64,000 nucleotides of DNA from NCBI GenBank assembly GCA_951217055.1, contig OX578283.1, forward strand, positions 372,001-436,000, written 5' to 3'. Positions within the stretch are counted from its first letter, which is position 1. Every line of letters begins with the position of its first letter. The translations under genes were made by a program, and so were the position numbers. Positions 1-13,125 of the stretch are shown here, piece by piece. Below the pieces are notes generated by a model that worked only from the letters and a program-made list of their open reading frames with translations, did no database searches and was not told the origin of the DNA. The stretch is from Gerris lacustris. Lineage: Eukaryota > Arthropoda > Insecta > Hemiptera > Gerridae.

Positions 1-354
1 AGGATGTGGTTGACTGCACAGTGACAGAGTCAAGACTTCTCTAAATAAATGAAATGAGTTTTGTTGAAACGAAGCATCATGACTTGGGAGTCTCGTCTTG
101 CATTGTTAGTTTTAGTCGTAATGATGAACCATCAAACTTACCAAACAAATCGGACACAACTCGTACCAAGCTTTCTCATGTATACGAGCGCATCATTTAC
201 AAAAACTGTTCACTTACCACAAATGCTGAGATGCACCAGTGCGCCGAATTTCGTTCAAACCCATCAGTATTACGCCAGTCATCGTTACCTTCTCACTTTT
301 AAAATCCCAAGTCTCTGAAGAATTAACGCTCGTTGTATTAGCTACTCCAAATTT
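1..354. other. unassigned AT-rich sequence
   Basis: No recognisable gene or repeat. Two overlapping open frames of about 80 codons (near 54-318) have no recognisable domain and look like chance frames. Confidence 0.4.
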
Positions 355-815
355 CTTTTTAGGGTTTCGAGGCCATCCTAGAAACTCTTAGAAATCACTT
401 CCGTCACAACCTACTGATGCTACAGATTTAAAATTTGGTGTACAAGTTAAACTTTTTTGCCCAAAAACAGAAAAAATGTTGCGAACTTAACTACTCAAGA
501 TTTCTGCGATCAGCGATCAATTGCGAATTGATCGCAATATTATTATTTTTTGTAATTTTTAAGCTGGGTATCATTTTAAATTAAAAGTATTGAAATTTGG
601 ATTTCAAATATGTATCGCGTTTCTTAATTGGTGGCCATTTACCCCCGAAAAAATTAAAACAAACCGCTAAAAAAAATGTCCCCTCTACCCCATTAGGAAA
701 GGTCCTAAAAATAAGGCAAAAATACAAAAATATACATCTCTGTGGTCCAATGATATTTCCGGGAGTTGATATAAAAAAGTCAAATTTTAGAAATTTTAAC
801 TTGTTACGGGTGATT
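355..815 (+). mobile_element. R1-family repeat, 5' part
   Basis: Begins with TTTTTAGGGTTTCGAGG, the R1 end signature. It then runs through strings such as GCCCAAAAACAGAAAAA and GCGATCAATTGCGAAT, which recur in reverse in the minus-strand copy ending at 60862. The shared order of motifs shows a common interspersed element. No coding capacity is visible. The 3' boundary is approximate and no matching far end was found, so this copy is truncated. Confidence 0.7.
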
Positions 816-2514
816 TTTCATTTATTTAAAAGTCTTAATTTTGTTATCTTAAGAAGATTAGTTTTGTTTTTGTTTTGATTTGATATCTCTCACTCTTTCC
901 TTCCTTCATAATAATCTCTTTTATAGATAATCCTTTACTCTCAGATAAACATAGATAATTCAATAGTACTTATATTTATATTCCTTATCTCTCACTCTTT
1001 CTTACATATGCACCTTATACTCTATCTCACTTACTTCTACAGAATAACTTCTTTGTTTACATTTTTTTTTTAATATGATTGAGTTTCTCCTATTTTAACT
1101 AAATGATTATCTCTGAACCCTCAGTCAAGCTTGAGCTGCTGTAACATAATTGTCAGTCCTTGACTCAGGAGTTTTACTCCGAAATTAAGTTTTCACATCA
1201 CAATCGTTCGTAGTGCGCCTATCGTTTTATTCGGATTTCGTGTGTGCAGACGAATTGGTGATTGTTATCTGTGAAGCTTGTGCTAATGAATTATGAAACT
1301 TATATGAACTTGAACTTAGAAAATCTTCTGCAACTCTAATTTTGGAATCCTTCAACAGCTAAGCACCCTTCCCTTAGTATTAATTACTTAGTTTTTAGAA
1401 ACCTAATTGCCCTAGTAACCATAAACATTAATCTAGGTTAAGAAATTATAAAATTACTTTAGTTGTAGATTTACCAGGGTAATTTCCTCAAGAACTTCCC
1501 TCCTCCTCGTAGATTTAAGCTGATGCTGATAAAGGCTTTTCAATTGGGATTTTGGGGGCTATGATGCCTTCCCTTTGTTAGAAGTTATTTGGAATTTTCT
1601 TTGGACTGATATTTTATCCAGCTCATTCACTTTCTTTCAACTTATCTTGTGATCTGAACAGTATTGGATATAACATAGGAATTTTTACCTTCGTTTTCTT
1701 TATTTTTAAGTATAAAGATTTAAAATGATAAATGGATCTGTTATAATTTCTTCCGCGGACGGGTGTTTTTATTTTATAGTTTTATTAGTTAACTGAAATT
1801 ATGGACTTTATCATTTTTAAAATATTACAGCAAATTTTTATTCAAACTAAATTCCTTAATTATTATTTAATGTAATTTTGAGATCTTTGAGCGCTATTTT
1901 ACTTTGAAATTGGAAGTCATTTTAGGGGATTATTTTAATTGTATTTTGTTAGTATATTTCATTTAAGCTGTTTAAAATAAACTAATCATTTGGCAGTTTA
2001 ATTGTTTTATTTTTGTGTGTGTATTTTACTTCCAAGCTTTATTTTGTGAGAGGACTCAGAGATTATTAATTGATTCCCTTTCTTTTTTTTATAATTAAAT
2101 TAGTAACTTTGATTCCTGGTCTGAGATACCCAAACCTATGGCCCACTCCACTAGCTGGCAGGCAACTTCTATAATTCAGCCCATTGGTATTATTTTTATT
2201 TTTAATTATTTATCAGGATTGGGTAGCAAACTATAGAGACCTGAAATTGTTATTTTTGGAAAAGTTGAAGTTGGGTATCATTAGTAAGCTATATAATGCG
2301 TCGAAGCGTGGGGGAAGATTGTCCCATAGGGGGTGTCCCTCGCTCTGCACCATCCGCCATTCATAGATGCAATTCAGAGTATCATGGCACGGGAGTGTAT
2401 ACTGAACATACTAAAGGATAATATATGCACACCTTGCTTCTCAAACTGCCAATGTTTTTTACATATTTTAGTTTAAAAAAAAAAAATAAAAATAATGTTC
2501 TATTTATGTAGTTT
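816..2514. other. unassigned AT-rich sequence
   Basis: About 1.7 kb of AT-rich DNA. The phrase TCTCTCACTCTTTC occurs twice (near 884 and 989), but there is no array, no recognisable protein and no RNA gene. Confidence 0.4.
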
Positions 2515-2570
2515 TATGAGCGAAGAAACTCTTTTAGTCACTTGCTGGCGAGTACTTGACGGGATTTTTT
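2515..2570 (+). repeat. R8 repeat fragment
   Basis: A roughly 50-bp block containing ACTTGCTGGCGAGTACTTGA recurs in reverse near 59655-59715 and forward near 62345-62395 with substitutions. Three copies show an old dispersed repeat. Its full extent and class are unknown. Confidence 0.55.
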
Positions 2571-2766
2571 TTAAACTGCATTATACTTTTATCTGTTAAA
2601 TGCACATTATAAATTAAACATTTTATAAAAATTTAAACTTTCATAATACGTCCCAATGTAAACTGCTAAAACAAGTGTCTCAAACAACCATTTGTAGAAG
2701 CCTTCTTGACAACGTAATTATTATATATGAATACATTTTTTAAACATTCTTATAATTAATTACATA

Positions 2767-3048
<282 letters not shown>

Positions 3049-3447
3049 AGAGTAATGAAAAAAGAAATGCGGGATAATACACAGTAAGATACCATATATA
3101 TATTAACAAAAATAAAAATGTAATGTATGTAAATAAAAAGGAACGTTTTTCTTTTAAATATTTTATTTAAATGAAAAAGGGGTTAGGGTTTATTTATTTA
3201 TTTTTTTTTTTAAAAGGGTTGAGCTTTCGTGAAAGATAACACAAGGAAATATTAAAATGGTGGAGAAACTGAATTTAGCTGACAGCGTTATACTTGTAAA
3301 TATTAACAATAAGCGAGTCTTGTCAACAGATTACGACTCTCAAGTAATTAATATCGCTCTCCGCCGAGTTCCTCCAAACAACCACCAACTTGTATTTACT
3401 TCATATAATTCCGACAACTCTTCTACATAATTACTTGGTTCCCTCTT
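3049..3447. other. unassigned sequence
   Basis: AT-rich DNA with poly-T runs and no recognised feature. Confidence 0.4.
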
Positions 3448-3896
3448 GTTCATATGTTATTGTTGTATATGGTATGTTGTTCATATGTTATTGTTGTATA
3501 ATATGGTATGTTGTTCATATGTTATTGTTGTATAATATGGTATGTTGTTCATATGTTATTGTTGTATAATATGGTATGTTGTTCATATGTTATTGTTGTA
3601 TATGGTATGTTGTTCATATGTTATTGTTGTATATGGTATGTTGTTCATATGTTATTGTTGTATATGGTATGTTGTTCATATGTTATTGTTGTATAATATG
3701 GTATGTTGTTCATATGTTATTGTTGTATAATATGGTATGTTGTTCATATGTTATTGTTGTATATGGTATGTTGTTCATATGTTATTGTTGTATAATATGG
3801 TATGTTGTTCATATGTTATTGTTGTATATGGTATGTGTGGTATGTTGTTCATATGTTATTGTTGTATATGGTATGTTGTGTTCATATGTTATTGTT
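3448..3896 (+). repeat. 31/34-bp minisatellite
   Basis: Head-to-tail copies of GTTCATATGTTATTGTTGTA followed by TATGGTAT. Units come in two lengths, 31 bp and 34 bp, differing by an extra AAT. The last copies carry small insertions (GTGTGG, GTG). Period lengths that are not multiples of three leave all three forward frames open, so the Leu/Val/Tyr-rich frames here are not genes. Confidence 0.95.
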
Positions 3897-3984
3897 AAAG
3901 GTTTTCGTGGTTTCATTTAAAATCAATTGAAAATTTTAAATAAAAAAATTCTTTTCCGGTTAATTAATTAAAGTATTAATTTAG

Positions 3985-4795
3985 AAACATTGAAGGAGCG
4001 CAGACGGTTGAAATTAATCTAGGGGTATTTGCGGGCTACATTCGACGAGCCTTCAAAATTTCATAAAAATGAGATAAGTACTTTTTAAGAGTCAATAAAT
4101 GCATGTTCGTGCGCATGTGCAAGAGAAAGAAAGAAACTAATGGGCGCAGAAGGTTGAAACTAAATGGGACCAACATTGGGCTAATTATAACCTACCACCC
4201 AAATTTCTCTAAAACCAGACGAGTAATTTTTTAGATATGTTGTTTCGAAAAAATTAAGCGAGAGACAGACAGACAGACAGACACGGAACCGAAAATGTTT
4301 GCTGAGGTCTGAAACGGATTTCTGTCTTGAAATTTTTGAAATCGGAGTCATAAAAGATTTTGGTTCTTCAGAGCGATGACAGCTTGCGTTACCTTGGGTA
4401 AACTCGCAAGCAAAACGTTAATTAAAGTGGAAATGGAGATGGAAGGCTGTGATTGGTGCTATAAACAATCTTTCAGCAAGTTGTTTTAATAATCAAACTT
4501 AAATTATTGGCATTTTTATTGAGAAAAAATTATATTTTTATTTATTACTAGATAGCTTTTATACTTTCTTATACATTCAGTGTATACAAAGAAAAAGTAT
4601 TGTAATTGCGCGAACACTCCACATCTGCAGAGACTGCAGGTGACGCAGACATTGTTTAAAAACAATGTTTGTACTCAGGGGACCTTAAAACGTGTTAATC
4701 CATCAAAATGGTATTTTCTCGCGTAACCATACTTCCTGCCTATATATACTGTGTATATATAGAAGAAAAAGTTGAGAAAGTAAGGGATGAGCCGT
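3985..4795 (+). mobile_element. R3-family element (fairly complete copy)
   Basis: Contains TGGGCGCAGAAGGTTGAAA, a GACAGACAGACAGACAC core, AAACGGATTTCTGTCT and TTACCTTGGGTAAACTCG. These recur in order at 55740-56491 and continue at 58432-58640. The 3' third (TGCAGAGACTGCAG, then CTCAGGGGACCTTAAAACGT) is related to the right end of R4. It ends near GAGAAAGTAA at 4784-4793. No coding capacity, so it is probably non-autonomous. The left boundary is inferred. Confidence 0.65.
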
Positions 4796-5390
4796 AGTTT
4801 TGTGAACGTTATTATCATTGAAGAGCATGCGCAGTGTGTCGGTACTATCTGGAACCCAGAACAAGATGTCGGGCATAGCGAGGGCAGTGAGCACTGCGCA
4901 CACCCTCACAAAGTTGGTCGTAAAGATTCTCGCCACACTAAGTAGTTGTTAAGACTCTGAGAGAGCCAGAACCAAAATTACCAACCTTGTATTATTATTT
5001 TAGTTTCCTTAAAAGCAACATTTTTTCAAAAAGAAAAAGAAAAGTTGTAAGGTTAGAGTTGAATTTCGCAACAGAGAAATGCTTTTCCGAGTTAGACAGA
5101 GCCTTGAGATCCCCCGGGGGCAGGAAGGGGGGCAGCTAGGGGGTAGGTAGGGGGCGGGTAACCTCCCCCAGGCAACCCTACACTCTTAGTGAATTCCCAT
5201 GTTAAAACATAACAAGATAATATTTCTGCGGCGTTGGAATGTTGGAGGCGTACATGTGCTAGGTATTTTTGTCTATCAAGACGTAAAATATATATTTCTT
5301 ACGTATGCGTGTTATGTACTCGGCCGTGTAAATTAGATGTACAGGTCGGTGTGTACTTGCACACAGGTCCGCATTATGCTTAGAGTTTAC
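4796..5390. other. unassigned sequence with a G-rich block
   Basis: Mostly unassigned. Positions 5127-5158 contain four G-runs of at least three separated by 6, 6 and 1 bases (GGGGGG CAGCTA GGGGG TAGGTA GGGGG C GGG), which fits the canonical G-quadruplex pattern. Confidence 0.6.
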
Positions 5391-6095
5391 AACGTACCAT
5401 ACAACATCGTACCATGCAACATCGTACCATACAACATCGTACCATGCAACAACGTACCATACAACATCGTACCATGCAACAACGTACCATACAACATCGT
5501 ACCATGCAACAACGTACCATACAACATCGTACCATGCAACAACGTACCATACAACATCGTACCATGCAACAACGTACCATACAACATCGTACCATGCAAC
5601 AACGTACCATACAACATCGTACCATGCAACAACGTACCATACAACATCGTACCATGCAACAACGTACCATACAACATCGTACCATACAACATCGTACCAT
5701 GCAACAACGTACCATACAACATCGTACCATGCAACAACGTACCATACAACATCGTACCATACAACATCGTACCATGCAACAACGTACCATACAACATCGT
5801 ACCATGCAACAACGTACCATACAACATCGTACCATGCAACAACGTACCATACAACATCGTACCATGCAACAACGTACCATACAACATCGTACCATGCAAC
5901 AACGTACCATACAACAACGTACCATACAACATCGTACCATGCAACAACGTACCATACAACATCGTACCATACAACATCGTACCATGCAACAACGTACCAT
6001 ACAACATCGTACCATGCAACAACGTACCATACAACATCGTACCATGCAACAACGTTCCTGTAAACAACGGACCATGCAACCACGTACCATCCAAA
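5391..6095 (+). repeat. 15-bp minisatellite with 30-bp higher-order pattern
   Basis: About 44 units alternate between type A, ACCATACAACATCGT, and type B, ACCATGCAACAACGT, giving a 30-bp higher-order unit. The alternation breaks where two A-like units are adjacent, near 5680, 5755, 5925 and 5970. The array decays after 6050. Because the unit is 15 bp and stop-free in several frames, long frames (up to 294 codons) exist on both strands. They are repetitive and unlikely to be proteins. Confidence 0.97.
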
Positions 6096-6185
6096 ATAGT
6101 AGCTAACAGTTCTTCTTATTTCAGGCAATTTTAATTTGAGCATTTAGTCAAGGTCAAGACATTTTTTCACGTTGACAAGGTTAAT

Positions 6186-6425
6186 TAGGGTTTCGAGGTG
6201 ATCCAAGAAACTCTTTTGGTTAGTTGGTCCGTCGGTCCGTCGCATTTTGGATCATTATTTCCTGCTAGATATTTTAAATTCAGTACAATAAAACATCTTT
6301 CTCCAAAAATTGGAAAAATGTTGCGAGCAATTGGGAAATAATTAATTTATTTAATTTTTGAGTAAGGTATCATTTTAAATAAAGGTATCGAAGAGTAGAT
6401 CAGAAATATATATCGCTTGTTTTTT
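6186..6425 (+). mobile_element. R1-family repeat, truncated 5' copy
   Basis: Starts TTAGGGTTTCGAGGTGATCC and has the CGTCGGTCCGTCG and GGTATCATTTTAAAT motifs of R1. It stops where a second R1 start begins, so two R1 copies lie head to tail. Confidence 0.65.
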
Positions 6426-7075
6426 TAGGGTTTCGTTGGAACAACCAAAAAAAGAAACCCTTATAGTTTTGTTCATGTGTCTGTCTGTCTGTCACTCTGT
6501 ACGGTTCCAATAACTTTTGAATAAAAAGAGATAGAAACGTGGAACTTTCCAATATTAAAGATCGTTTTGACGCGCACACAGAAAAAATATCGCGAACTCA
6601 AAATTATCAGCTGTTCAAATCCAAAATGGCGGATAACTCACGCCATGCGAAAAATTTTTTTTTTTTAAATTTTGAGTGGGGTATCAAATGAAAGGCATTG
6701 AAGAGTAGATTACAAATATATATATCACTTAGGGAAAGTGTACAATTTTCGGCGCCATTTTGTCAAAAAACATCGAAATTTTGCTTGTCCCCCCCCCCCT
6801 AAAATCGTATTTCCGCTGTTACTAAAAATATAAAAAATATGCAAAATGTGCGGTCTGATGGGCCAAAGAAAAAATAAGAATAGCAACTTGGTCGGATTAA
6901 CTGGGAATCCAAGATGGCGGCTAATTGCTGTCACGGGGAAAAACACATTTTTTCTAAATTTTGAGTGGGGTATCAAGTGAATGGTATTGAAGAGTAGATT
7001 ACAAAAATATATAACACTTGTGGAAAGCATTTAATTTTCTACGCCATTTTGTCAAAAAATATCCAAATTTTGTGG
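6426..7075 (+). mobile_element. R1-family element with internal tandem unit
   Basis: Begins TTTTTTAGGGTTTCG, followed shortly by the reverse of its own start (GAAACCCTTATAG) and GTCTGTCTGTCTGTCAC. The block beginning TTGAGTGGGGTATCAA occurs at about 6671 and again at 6959, a period of 288 bp. A poly-C tract sits at 6789-6799. AAGATGGCGGC-type motifs lie at about 6622 and 6910. No coding capacity. The 3' end is not defined. Confidence 0.7.
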
Positions 7076-7656
7076 AAATATATATTTATTTATTTATTTT
7101 ATTTAATTATTATTTACGTAGCTTTTTCTAATGATCTATCTAATTTAATGTTGTGATTATTTAACTTGGTAAAAATTTAATACTTTTGTAAATCTTAAAA
7201 TATATCATCTGTTCCCTTAATACTTCTAAAATAGGACATCAAAAATATTAATTCAACCATATCCCTCAACTTTGGAAAAAATTGCTTCAAAATTTAAATT
7301 TAGCTGAGAAAACCGGAATTATTTGAATAAATGGGAAGATAGAGTCTAAAGCGCTGCTAGGTCCACCTCGTCACCAGTTCCCATTATTAAATATTCCTTT
7401 GTTTTTATTCAAATTAAGTATTTACTTACTAAAATTATTTTTCTGCGTTGGGAAATTTATTTATTTAATTTATAATTGGTTGGTTTGTTATTATTACGTT
7501 TCAGTGGTTATAATGAATGTAAATGTTTTTATTGCTTTGCATATTTTTATATTTGTACTTATTATTCAAGCCTTAATTAAATGTTTTATTAAATGCGTGC
7601 TGTACTACGTTTTAATACTTAGTTTTACTTCTTTTGAATGTACTATTTTAATATAT

Positions 7657-7662
<6 letters not shown>
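7076..7662. other. unassigned AT-rich sequence
   Basis: Very AT-rich. A hydrophobic frame from 7399 runs into the TA repeat. Its composition is what AT-rich DNA gives by chance. Confidence 0.4.

Positions 7663-7752
<90 letters not shown>
7663..7752. repeat. (TA)n microsatellite
   Basis: About 90 bp of TA dinucleotides. Confidence 0.97.
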
Positions 7753-7755
<3 letters not shown>

Positions 7756-8064
7756 AGAACAGAAAACAGAATTTAATTTGCTAATTTTAATAGGACAAAA
7801 AAAAATGAGGTGTGTTATGGTAGAATTAACATTTGTGAAAAGGAAGAGGAGGCAGGGGTTTACATAAAACATAACATTTACATATAAGGTTTGTTGTGGC
7901 CGCTGTAATGTTACCGTCGCTTTCCACTCATTTTATTCTTTTCATTTCTCCACAGCTTTATTGCTCTTACCGTTTTGTATATTTTATTTTTTATATGTAT
8001 ATATAATATAAATTTATGTATTATATATATAAATTAATAAATTCTCGACCGTAAATATAAACAA
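7753..8064. other. unassigned AT-rich sequence
   Basis: No recognised feature. Confidence 0.35.
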
Positions 8065-8337
8065 AAGTCCAGTCATGCACCATGACTTAATGAGCGAATT
8101 TTCAAAGAAATCTGCGGATTATTGGCTTATGATAATATGGGAAAATTTTGGTTTAGAGTTTGCATGGGTGAAAAAAGAATTTGGTACACAGGGGTACGAG
8201 GTACAAAAGTCAAAATCGTATTTACCCTTCAAGATGCGTGTCGTTGGAAAGCTCTTTAAGAGTACAGTAATTGTTGTTATGTACACTTTTATCATATTTT
8301 CACATAAAAGGGGGGTAAAATGGAAAAAACACGTATT
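8065..8337 (+). mobile_element. R6 repeat, copy 1
   Basis: Starts AAGTCCAGTCATGCACCATG and is nearly collinear with the copy at 11731-12060. It carries TTTGGTACACAGGGGTAC and CGTTGGAAAGCTCTTTAAGAG, both also present in the Helitron body at 46.3-47.3 kb. Homology with copy 2 stops at about 8337, where the retrotransposon sequence begins. Confidence 0.75.
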
Positions 8338-9885
8338 TAAAAACGTATTGTGCACTCTTACCTTTCTCCTCAGATTGATCCTCTCCTGAATCCTCACCAA
8401 CATGGTTTCCGTCCTTCCCGTTCAACCGCTACTAACCTGGTTCCCTTCCTTAGTTGTGTTGGTTCGTCTGTATCTCGCGGGACTCAGGTGGATGCTGTCT
8501 ATTTTGACTTCGTTAAGGCCTTTGATAGAGTTGACCATGGTATACTCCTTTCCAAACTTACCTCTTTGAATTTCAGTCCAGTCCTTATTCATTGGTTCCA
8601 ATCTTACCTTTCTTCCCGTACCTGTTCCGTGCGTCTCGGTCCACATACCTCATCTTATTATTCCGCTTCCTCTGGAGTCCACCAGGGCTCTATCTTGGGT
8701 CCTCTTCTTTTCAGTATATTTGTTAATGATCTCGGTAATGTTCTGCATAACTGTCTGTTTGAATTATACGCCGATGACCTGAAAATTTTGCGAGCTATAG
8801 ATAATTTCTACTCCTGTCTTGAACTTCAATCTTCAATCAACCTTGTTCTTCAATGGTGTTCCGATAATAATATGGAGATACATGTTGGAAAAAGTCAGGT
8901 TATTTCTTTCTCTCGCTCCTTGTCTCCTATACCCTTTCCCTACTCCTTAAATGGTATTACTCTTCCTCGAGTTTCTTCAGTAAGAGATCTGGGTGTTATC
9001 CTTGACAGTAGGCTAAGATTTGATGGTCAGATCGACGCCTTGATTAGTAAGGCTAACCAACGCCTTGGTTTAATTCGTAGGATCACTCATAATCTCTCTC
9101 TTGAGTGTTTTCTTCTTCTCTACAAATCCCTCGTACGGCCTCTCCTTGAATATGTAGCTCCTGTGTGGAATGTCTATGGTGTAACTAAGTCCAGAATCAT
9201 TGAGAATATTCAGCGCAGATTTGTCCGCGCATGTTATTTCAGGTATATGTTTCGGCGTGTGTTTTACAAGTATGAATCTTTGTGTGATCGGCTCAAGCTG
9301 GACCCCTTGTATAAGAGGCGTAAGGCCCATGAGGTTCTGTTCTTGGTGAACTGCTTGTCTGGTAAGACTTTCTGTTCTCAAGTTCAGGACCAAATTGTTA
9401 TACTACCCCCTGGTAGGAGAGCCGGTCGCCCTCTCTATATTAAGGAGTTGTCAGACTGTTGTCCCTTAGTCAGATGTGTTTCGTCCTGCAACTCCCTCGT
9501 TAACTGTTCTGATTTGTTGTGTTTGTCTAATCTCCGTTCCGTCTTGTCCTTTCTGGAGTGATCTGAAATTTTATTTTTATTTTATTTTATTTCTACTCTT
9601 CTTCTTAGTTAGTCGTTTTTTATTTTTTATAATTATTTTTGTAAAAATGTTTAATTGTTACTTAATTATTTGTTATTGCTTTTATATTTTTTTTTATCTT
9701 GGTTTTTTTTACTTAAATCTCGTAACCTCTCACCTGATTAGCAGGTTTTTAATTTTTGTTACTTTTTTAGACATAATTATGGTATGTTTTTTATGTATTA
9801 GAGTGCCTCACTTGTGGCTTCAGCTGTTTGAGGACTCTTAAAATATGTTTAATAAATAAATAAATAAAATAAATATATAATGTGT
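8338..9885 (+). mobile_element. 5'-truncated non-LTR retrotransposon (Jockey/CR1-like)
   Basis: A reverse transcriptase frame is followed by an AT-rich 3' region and a short AATAAATAAATAAATAAAA tail near 9849-9868, instead of long terminal repeats. The endonuclease domain and first ORF are missing, as expected from incomplete reverse transcription. The TAAA-type tail resembles some CR1/Jockey-group elements. The exact clade is not settled. Confidence 0.85.
8350..9561 (+). CDS. reverse transcriptase fragment of a non-LTR retrotransposon
   Basis: About 403 uninterrupted codons covering most of an RT domain. Motifs in order: QHGFRPSRST (about residues 17-26), catalytic motif A FDFVKAFD with Asp53, motif B GVHQGSILGPLLF (109-121), catalytic YADD (140-143), then VRDLGVILD and a thumb-like helical region. 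In the intact family this enzyme copies element RNA into DNA at a nicked target. The frame starts at a GTG with a stop 12 bases upstream. That is the truncation junction, not a true start, so this is part of a longer ORF2-like protein. The intact frame suggests a fairly recent insertion. It is unlikely to be functional without the endonuclease. Confidence 0.88.
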   Translation: MHSYLSPQIDPLLNPHQHGFRPSRSTATNLVPFLSCVGSSVSRGTQVDAVYFDFVKAFDRVDHGILLSKLTSLNFSPVLIHWFQSYLSSRTCSVRLGPHTSSYYSASSGVHQGSILGPLLFSIFVNDLGNVLHNCLFELYADDLKILRAIDNFYSCLELQSSINLVLQWCSDNNMEIHVGKSQVISFSRSLSPIPFPYSLNGITLPRVSSVRDLGVILDSRLRFDGQIDALISKANQRLGLIRRITHNLSLECFLLLYKSLVRPLLEYVAPVWNVYGVTKSRIIENIQRRFVRACYFRYMFRRVFYKYESLCDRLKLDPLYKRRKAHEVLFLVNCLSGKTFCSQVQDQIVILPPGRRAGRPLYIKELSDCCPLVRCVSSCNSLVNCSDLLCLSNLRSVLSFLE

Positions 9886-10410
9886 TTGTGTGTACTGGTG
9901 GTTGGTAGAACTAAGTGTACACGGGATAGTAATAATAAGGTTGATACATTTTTATAGTGTGATTTTTTAAATAAAACAAGCATCACTGGTTTGCGAGATG
10001 ATCAACTTGTTTTGATCAAAACATTTGTTAAACTTTTTACGAGGGAAAACAGTAAATATAACAAGAGCATGGGAAAGTGAAGCGAGATAGAGTCTTGTCG
10101 GAGTGACAACAGTTCCTTATCACTGTTTGTCCGTTATATTTCTCAGTTAGATGTATTGTTTGTATAACTGGTTTTTCTATTAATTAATAAATATTGAGTT
10201 TACTTTGTTGTTTTGAAGCGGTTAGTTAGTGAAGGTATCGCTGTATTCAGAACAATCTGAGTTTGCTCTACTTTATTCTTTCCTCAGCTCCTCAGTTAAA
10301 CAATTACTTATCTCGTGGTGAAACATTAGCTTGGAACATTATAACGTGAGTTTCGCTTCCAGTGTTGCAAGTCGTTCTGTGGCTTGACCGGCGCGCCGTC
10401 ATGTTCAATT
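9886..10410. other. unassigned sequence
   Basis: No recognised feature between the retrotransposon tail and the next minisatellite. Confidence 0.35.
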
Positions 10411-10678
10411 CAACTTGCATCAGGGCAGTACATGCATCAGGGCAGTACATGCATCGGGGCAGTACATGCATCGGGGCAGTACATGCATCAGGGCAGTACA
10501 TGCATCGGGGCAGTACATGCATCGGGGCAGTACATGCATCAGGGCATTTACATGCATCAGGGCAGTACATGCATCAGGGCAGTACATGCATCAGGGCAGT
10601 ACATGCATCAGGGCAGTACATGCATTAGGGCAGTACATGCATCGGGGCAGTACATGCATCGGGGCAGTACATGCATCC
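10411..10678 (+). repeat. 17-bp minisatellite
   Basis: About 16 copies of TGCATCAGGGCAGTACA, varying mainly at one position (CAG/CGG). One copy reads GGGCATTTACATG. Open frames in all registers are artefacts. Confidence 0.95.
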
Positions 10679-11670
<992 letters not shown>

Positions 11671-11730
11671 AAGATATACAAACTGCATTTAAATTCCATT
11701 ATATTTCATTTAATTAATTGATTTAAAAAA

Positions 11731-12065
11731 AAAGTCCAGTCATGCACCATGACTTAATGAGCGAATTTTCAAAGAAATCTGCGTATTATTGGCTTATGAT
11801 AATATAGGAAAATGTTGGTTTAAAATTTGCATGAATAAAAAACAAAATTGGTACACAGGGGTACAAAATAGTATTTACCCTTCAAGATACATGTCTTTGG
11901 AAAGCTCTTTAAGAGTACAGAAATTGTTGTTATGTACACTTTTATCATATTTTCATATAAAAGGGGGGTAAAATGGAAAAAACACGTTTTTATACTATTT
12001 TTGACCCTAAATTGTAAAAATTTGACCCCTAAATGAACTCCAAAAACTCTGGCCAACGAACTCAT
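11731..12065 (+). mobile_element. R6 repeat, copy 2
   Basis: Same order of motifs as the copy at 8065: AGTCCAGTCATGCACCATGA, a GGTACACAGGGGTAC core, then GGGGGGTAAAATGGAAAAAA. It extends past the point where copy 1 is cut by the retrotransposon. Confidence 0.75.
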
Positions 12066-12129
12066 CTTTTCTTTTGATATTATATTTCTTTTGATTTTAA
12101 AACTAGTTTGAAATTTTTAAGTGCATCCT

Positions 12130-12530
12130 AAGGGGAGATATCGTCTGGAGTGACACATATATACATACATACATAAAAAAAAAGTGTTAAATTTTAGGAA
12201 TCGATTCAGAATGTTCTAAAACGGATTTCCATGGAAAAATTCGCATTACAAAAATTTTGAAGCCATTGCAATAGCGTAATTTTCTTTAAAAATTCGCTAA
12301 AAGAAAAGACAAATAGATTTTTTATTAATCAAATTCGTCGGAAGCGTTTTTGAGTTTTTGAGGGGTATCGCCCCCAATTCGGAGTTAAATTAATTTCTCT
12401 ATTTGGCCTCAAGGTATGATTTCTCTGAACATGCATGCCAAATTTAATTTCGTTTGCCAACAAAAACACATCATGATATTGGCTTAGTAAGATCAAGTGT
12501 TTAGAGGAAACGTGTAGGAATATATTTGGT
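12130..12530 (+). mobile_element. R5 repeat, copy 1
   Basis: Carries TTAGGAATCGATTC, AAACGGATTTCCATGGAAA and TTTTGAAGCCATTGCAATAG. All of these occur in reverse order and orientation at 20790-20945. The 3' half, with GGGGTATCGCCCCC and GGTATGATTTCTCTGAACATG, matches the right half of R4, so R5 and R4 share a module. Confidence 0.65.
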
Positions 12531-13125
12531 GGTAGGTGAGGATCAAGTTAAAATCTATTATTATTGACGAGGAATGTCTGCGCTGTGCATGCTGGTGCTG
12601 CTTCCACAGTTAGAAGAGCTGTTTGACGGGGCGGCCTGACGGGGGCGGCCTGACGGGGCGGCGAGCTGATGATTGAGAGTAGGGTTGCATCAATATTAAG
12701 TAGATGTAATGGAGGAGGGAGGCGGCTCTGAAGCAGTGCGGGCCTAATTCCATGTGTTATTAATGGGGGCTAGATGTAGCTCACAACACTCGTCTACTTT
12801 ACATCTATTTACATTAAGTAAATACCGTATTACCAAATTGTAAATTAGTCAAATATTCCTTTTTGCTAGAATCGGTTTTAAATTCGTAATAAATGGTTTT
12901 TCTATACACCGGCTTTTCAAGTTTATATGAATTTCGATTCGCACATTCCGAGTATAAACAAAACTTCGACTTGCGAACTTTCGACTTCAAAAACTTATAA
13001 TTTTCCTGGCGGCACAAGTACGTGTAAGAAGTGATTTTTATACCGAATGTCAAGTCTCCAGCTTACAAATTGTGTCATTTTTGTTTTGATGTAAAAACCG
13101 ATAACCGTTATTGTTATGAATATGG
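12531..13125. other. unassigned sequence
   Basis: Contains a short GC-rich tandem (GACGGGGCGGCCT type) near 12627-12663. No gene is recognised. Confidence 0.4.

Noticed and set aside
5259..6143. Frames of 230-294 codons over the 15-bp array
   Set aside because: Same periodicity artefact, with no non-repeat domain.
7399..7776. Possible small membrane protein (125 codons, hydrophobic)
   Set aside because: Composition follows the local AT bias, it runs into the TA repeat, and no family resemblance was seen.
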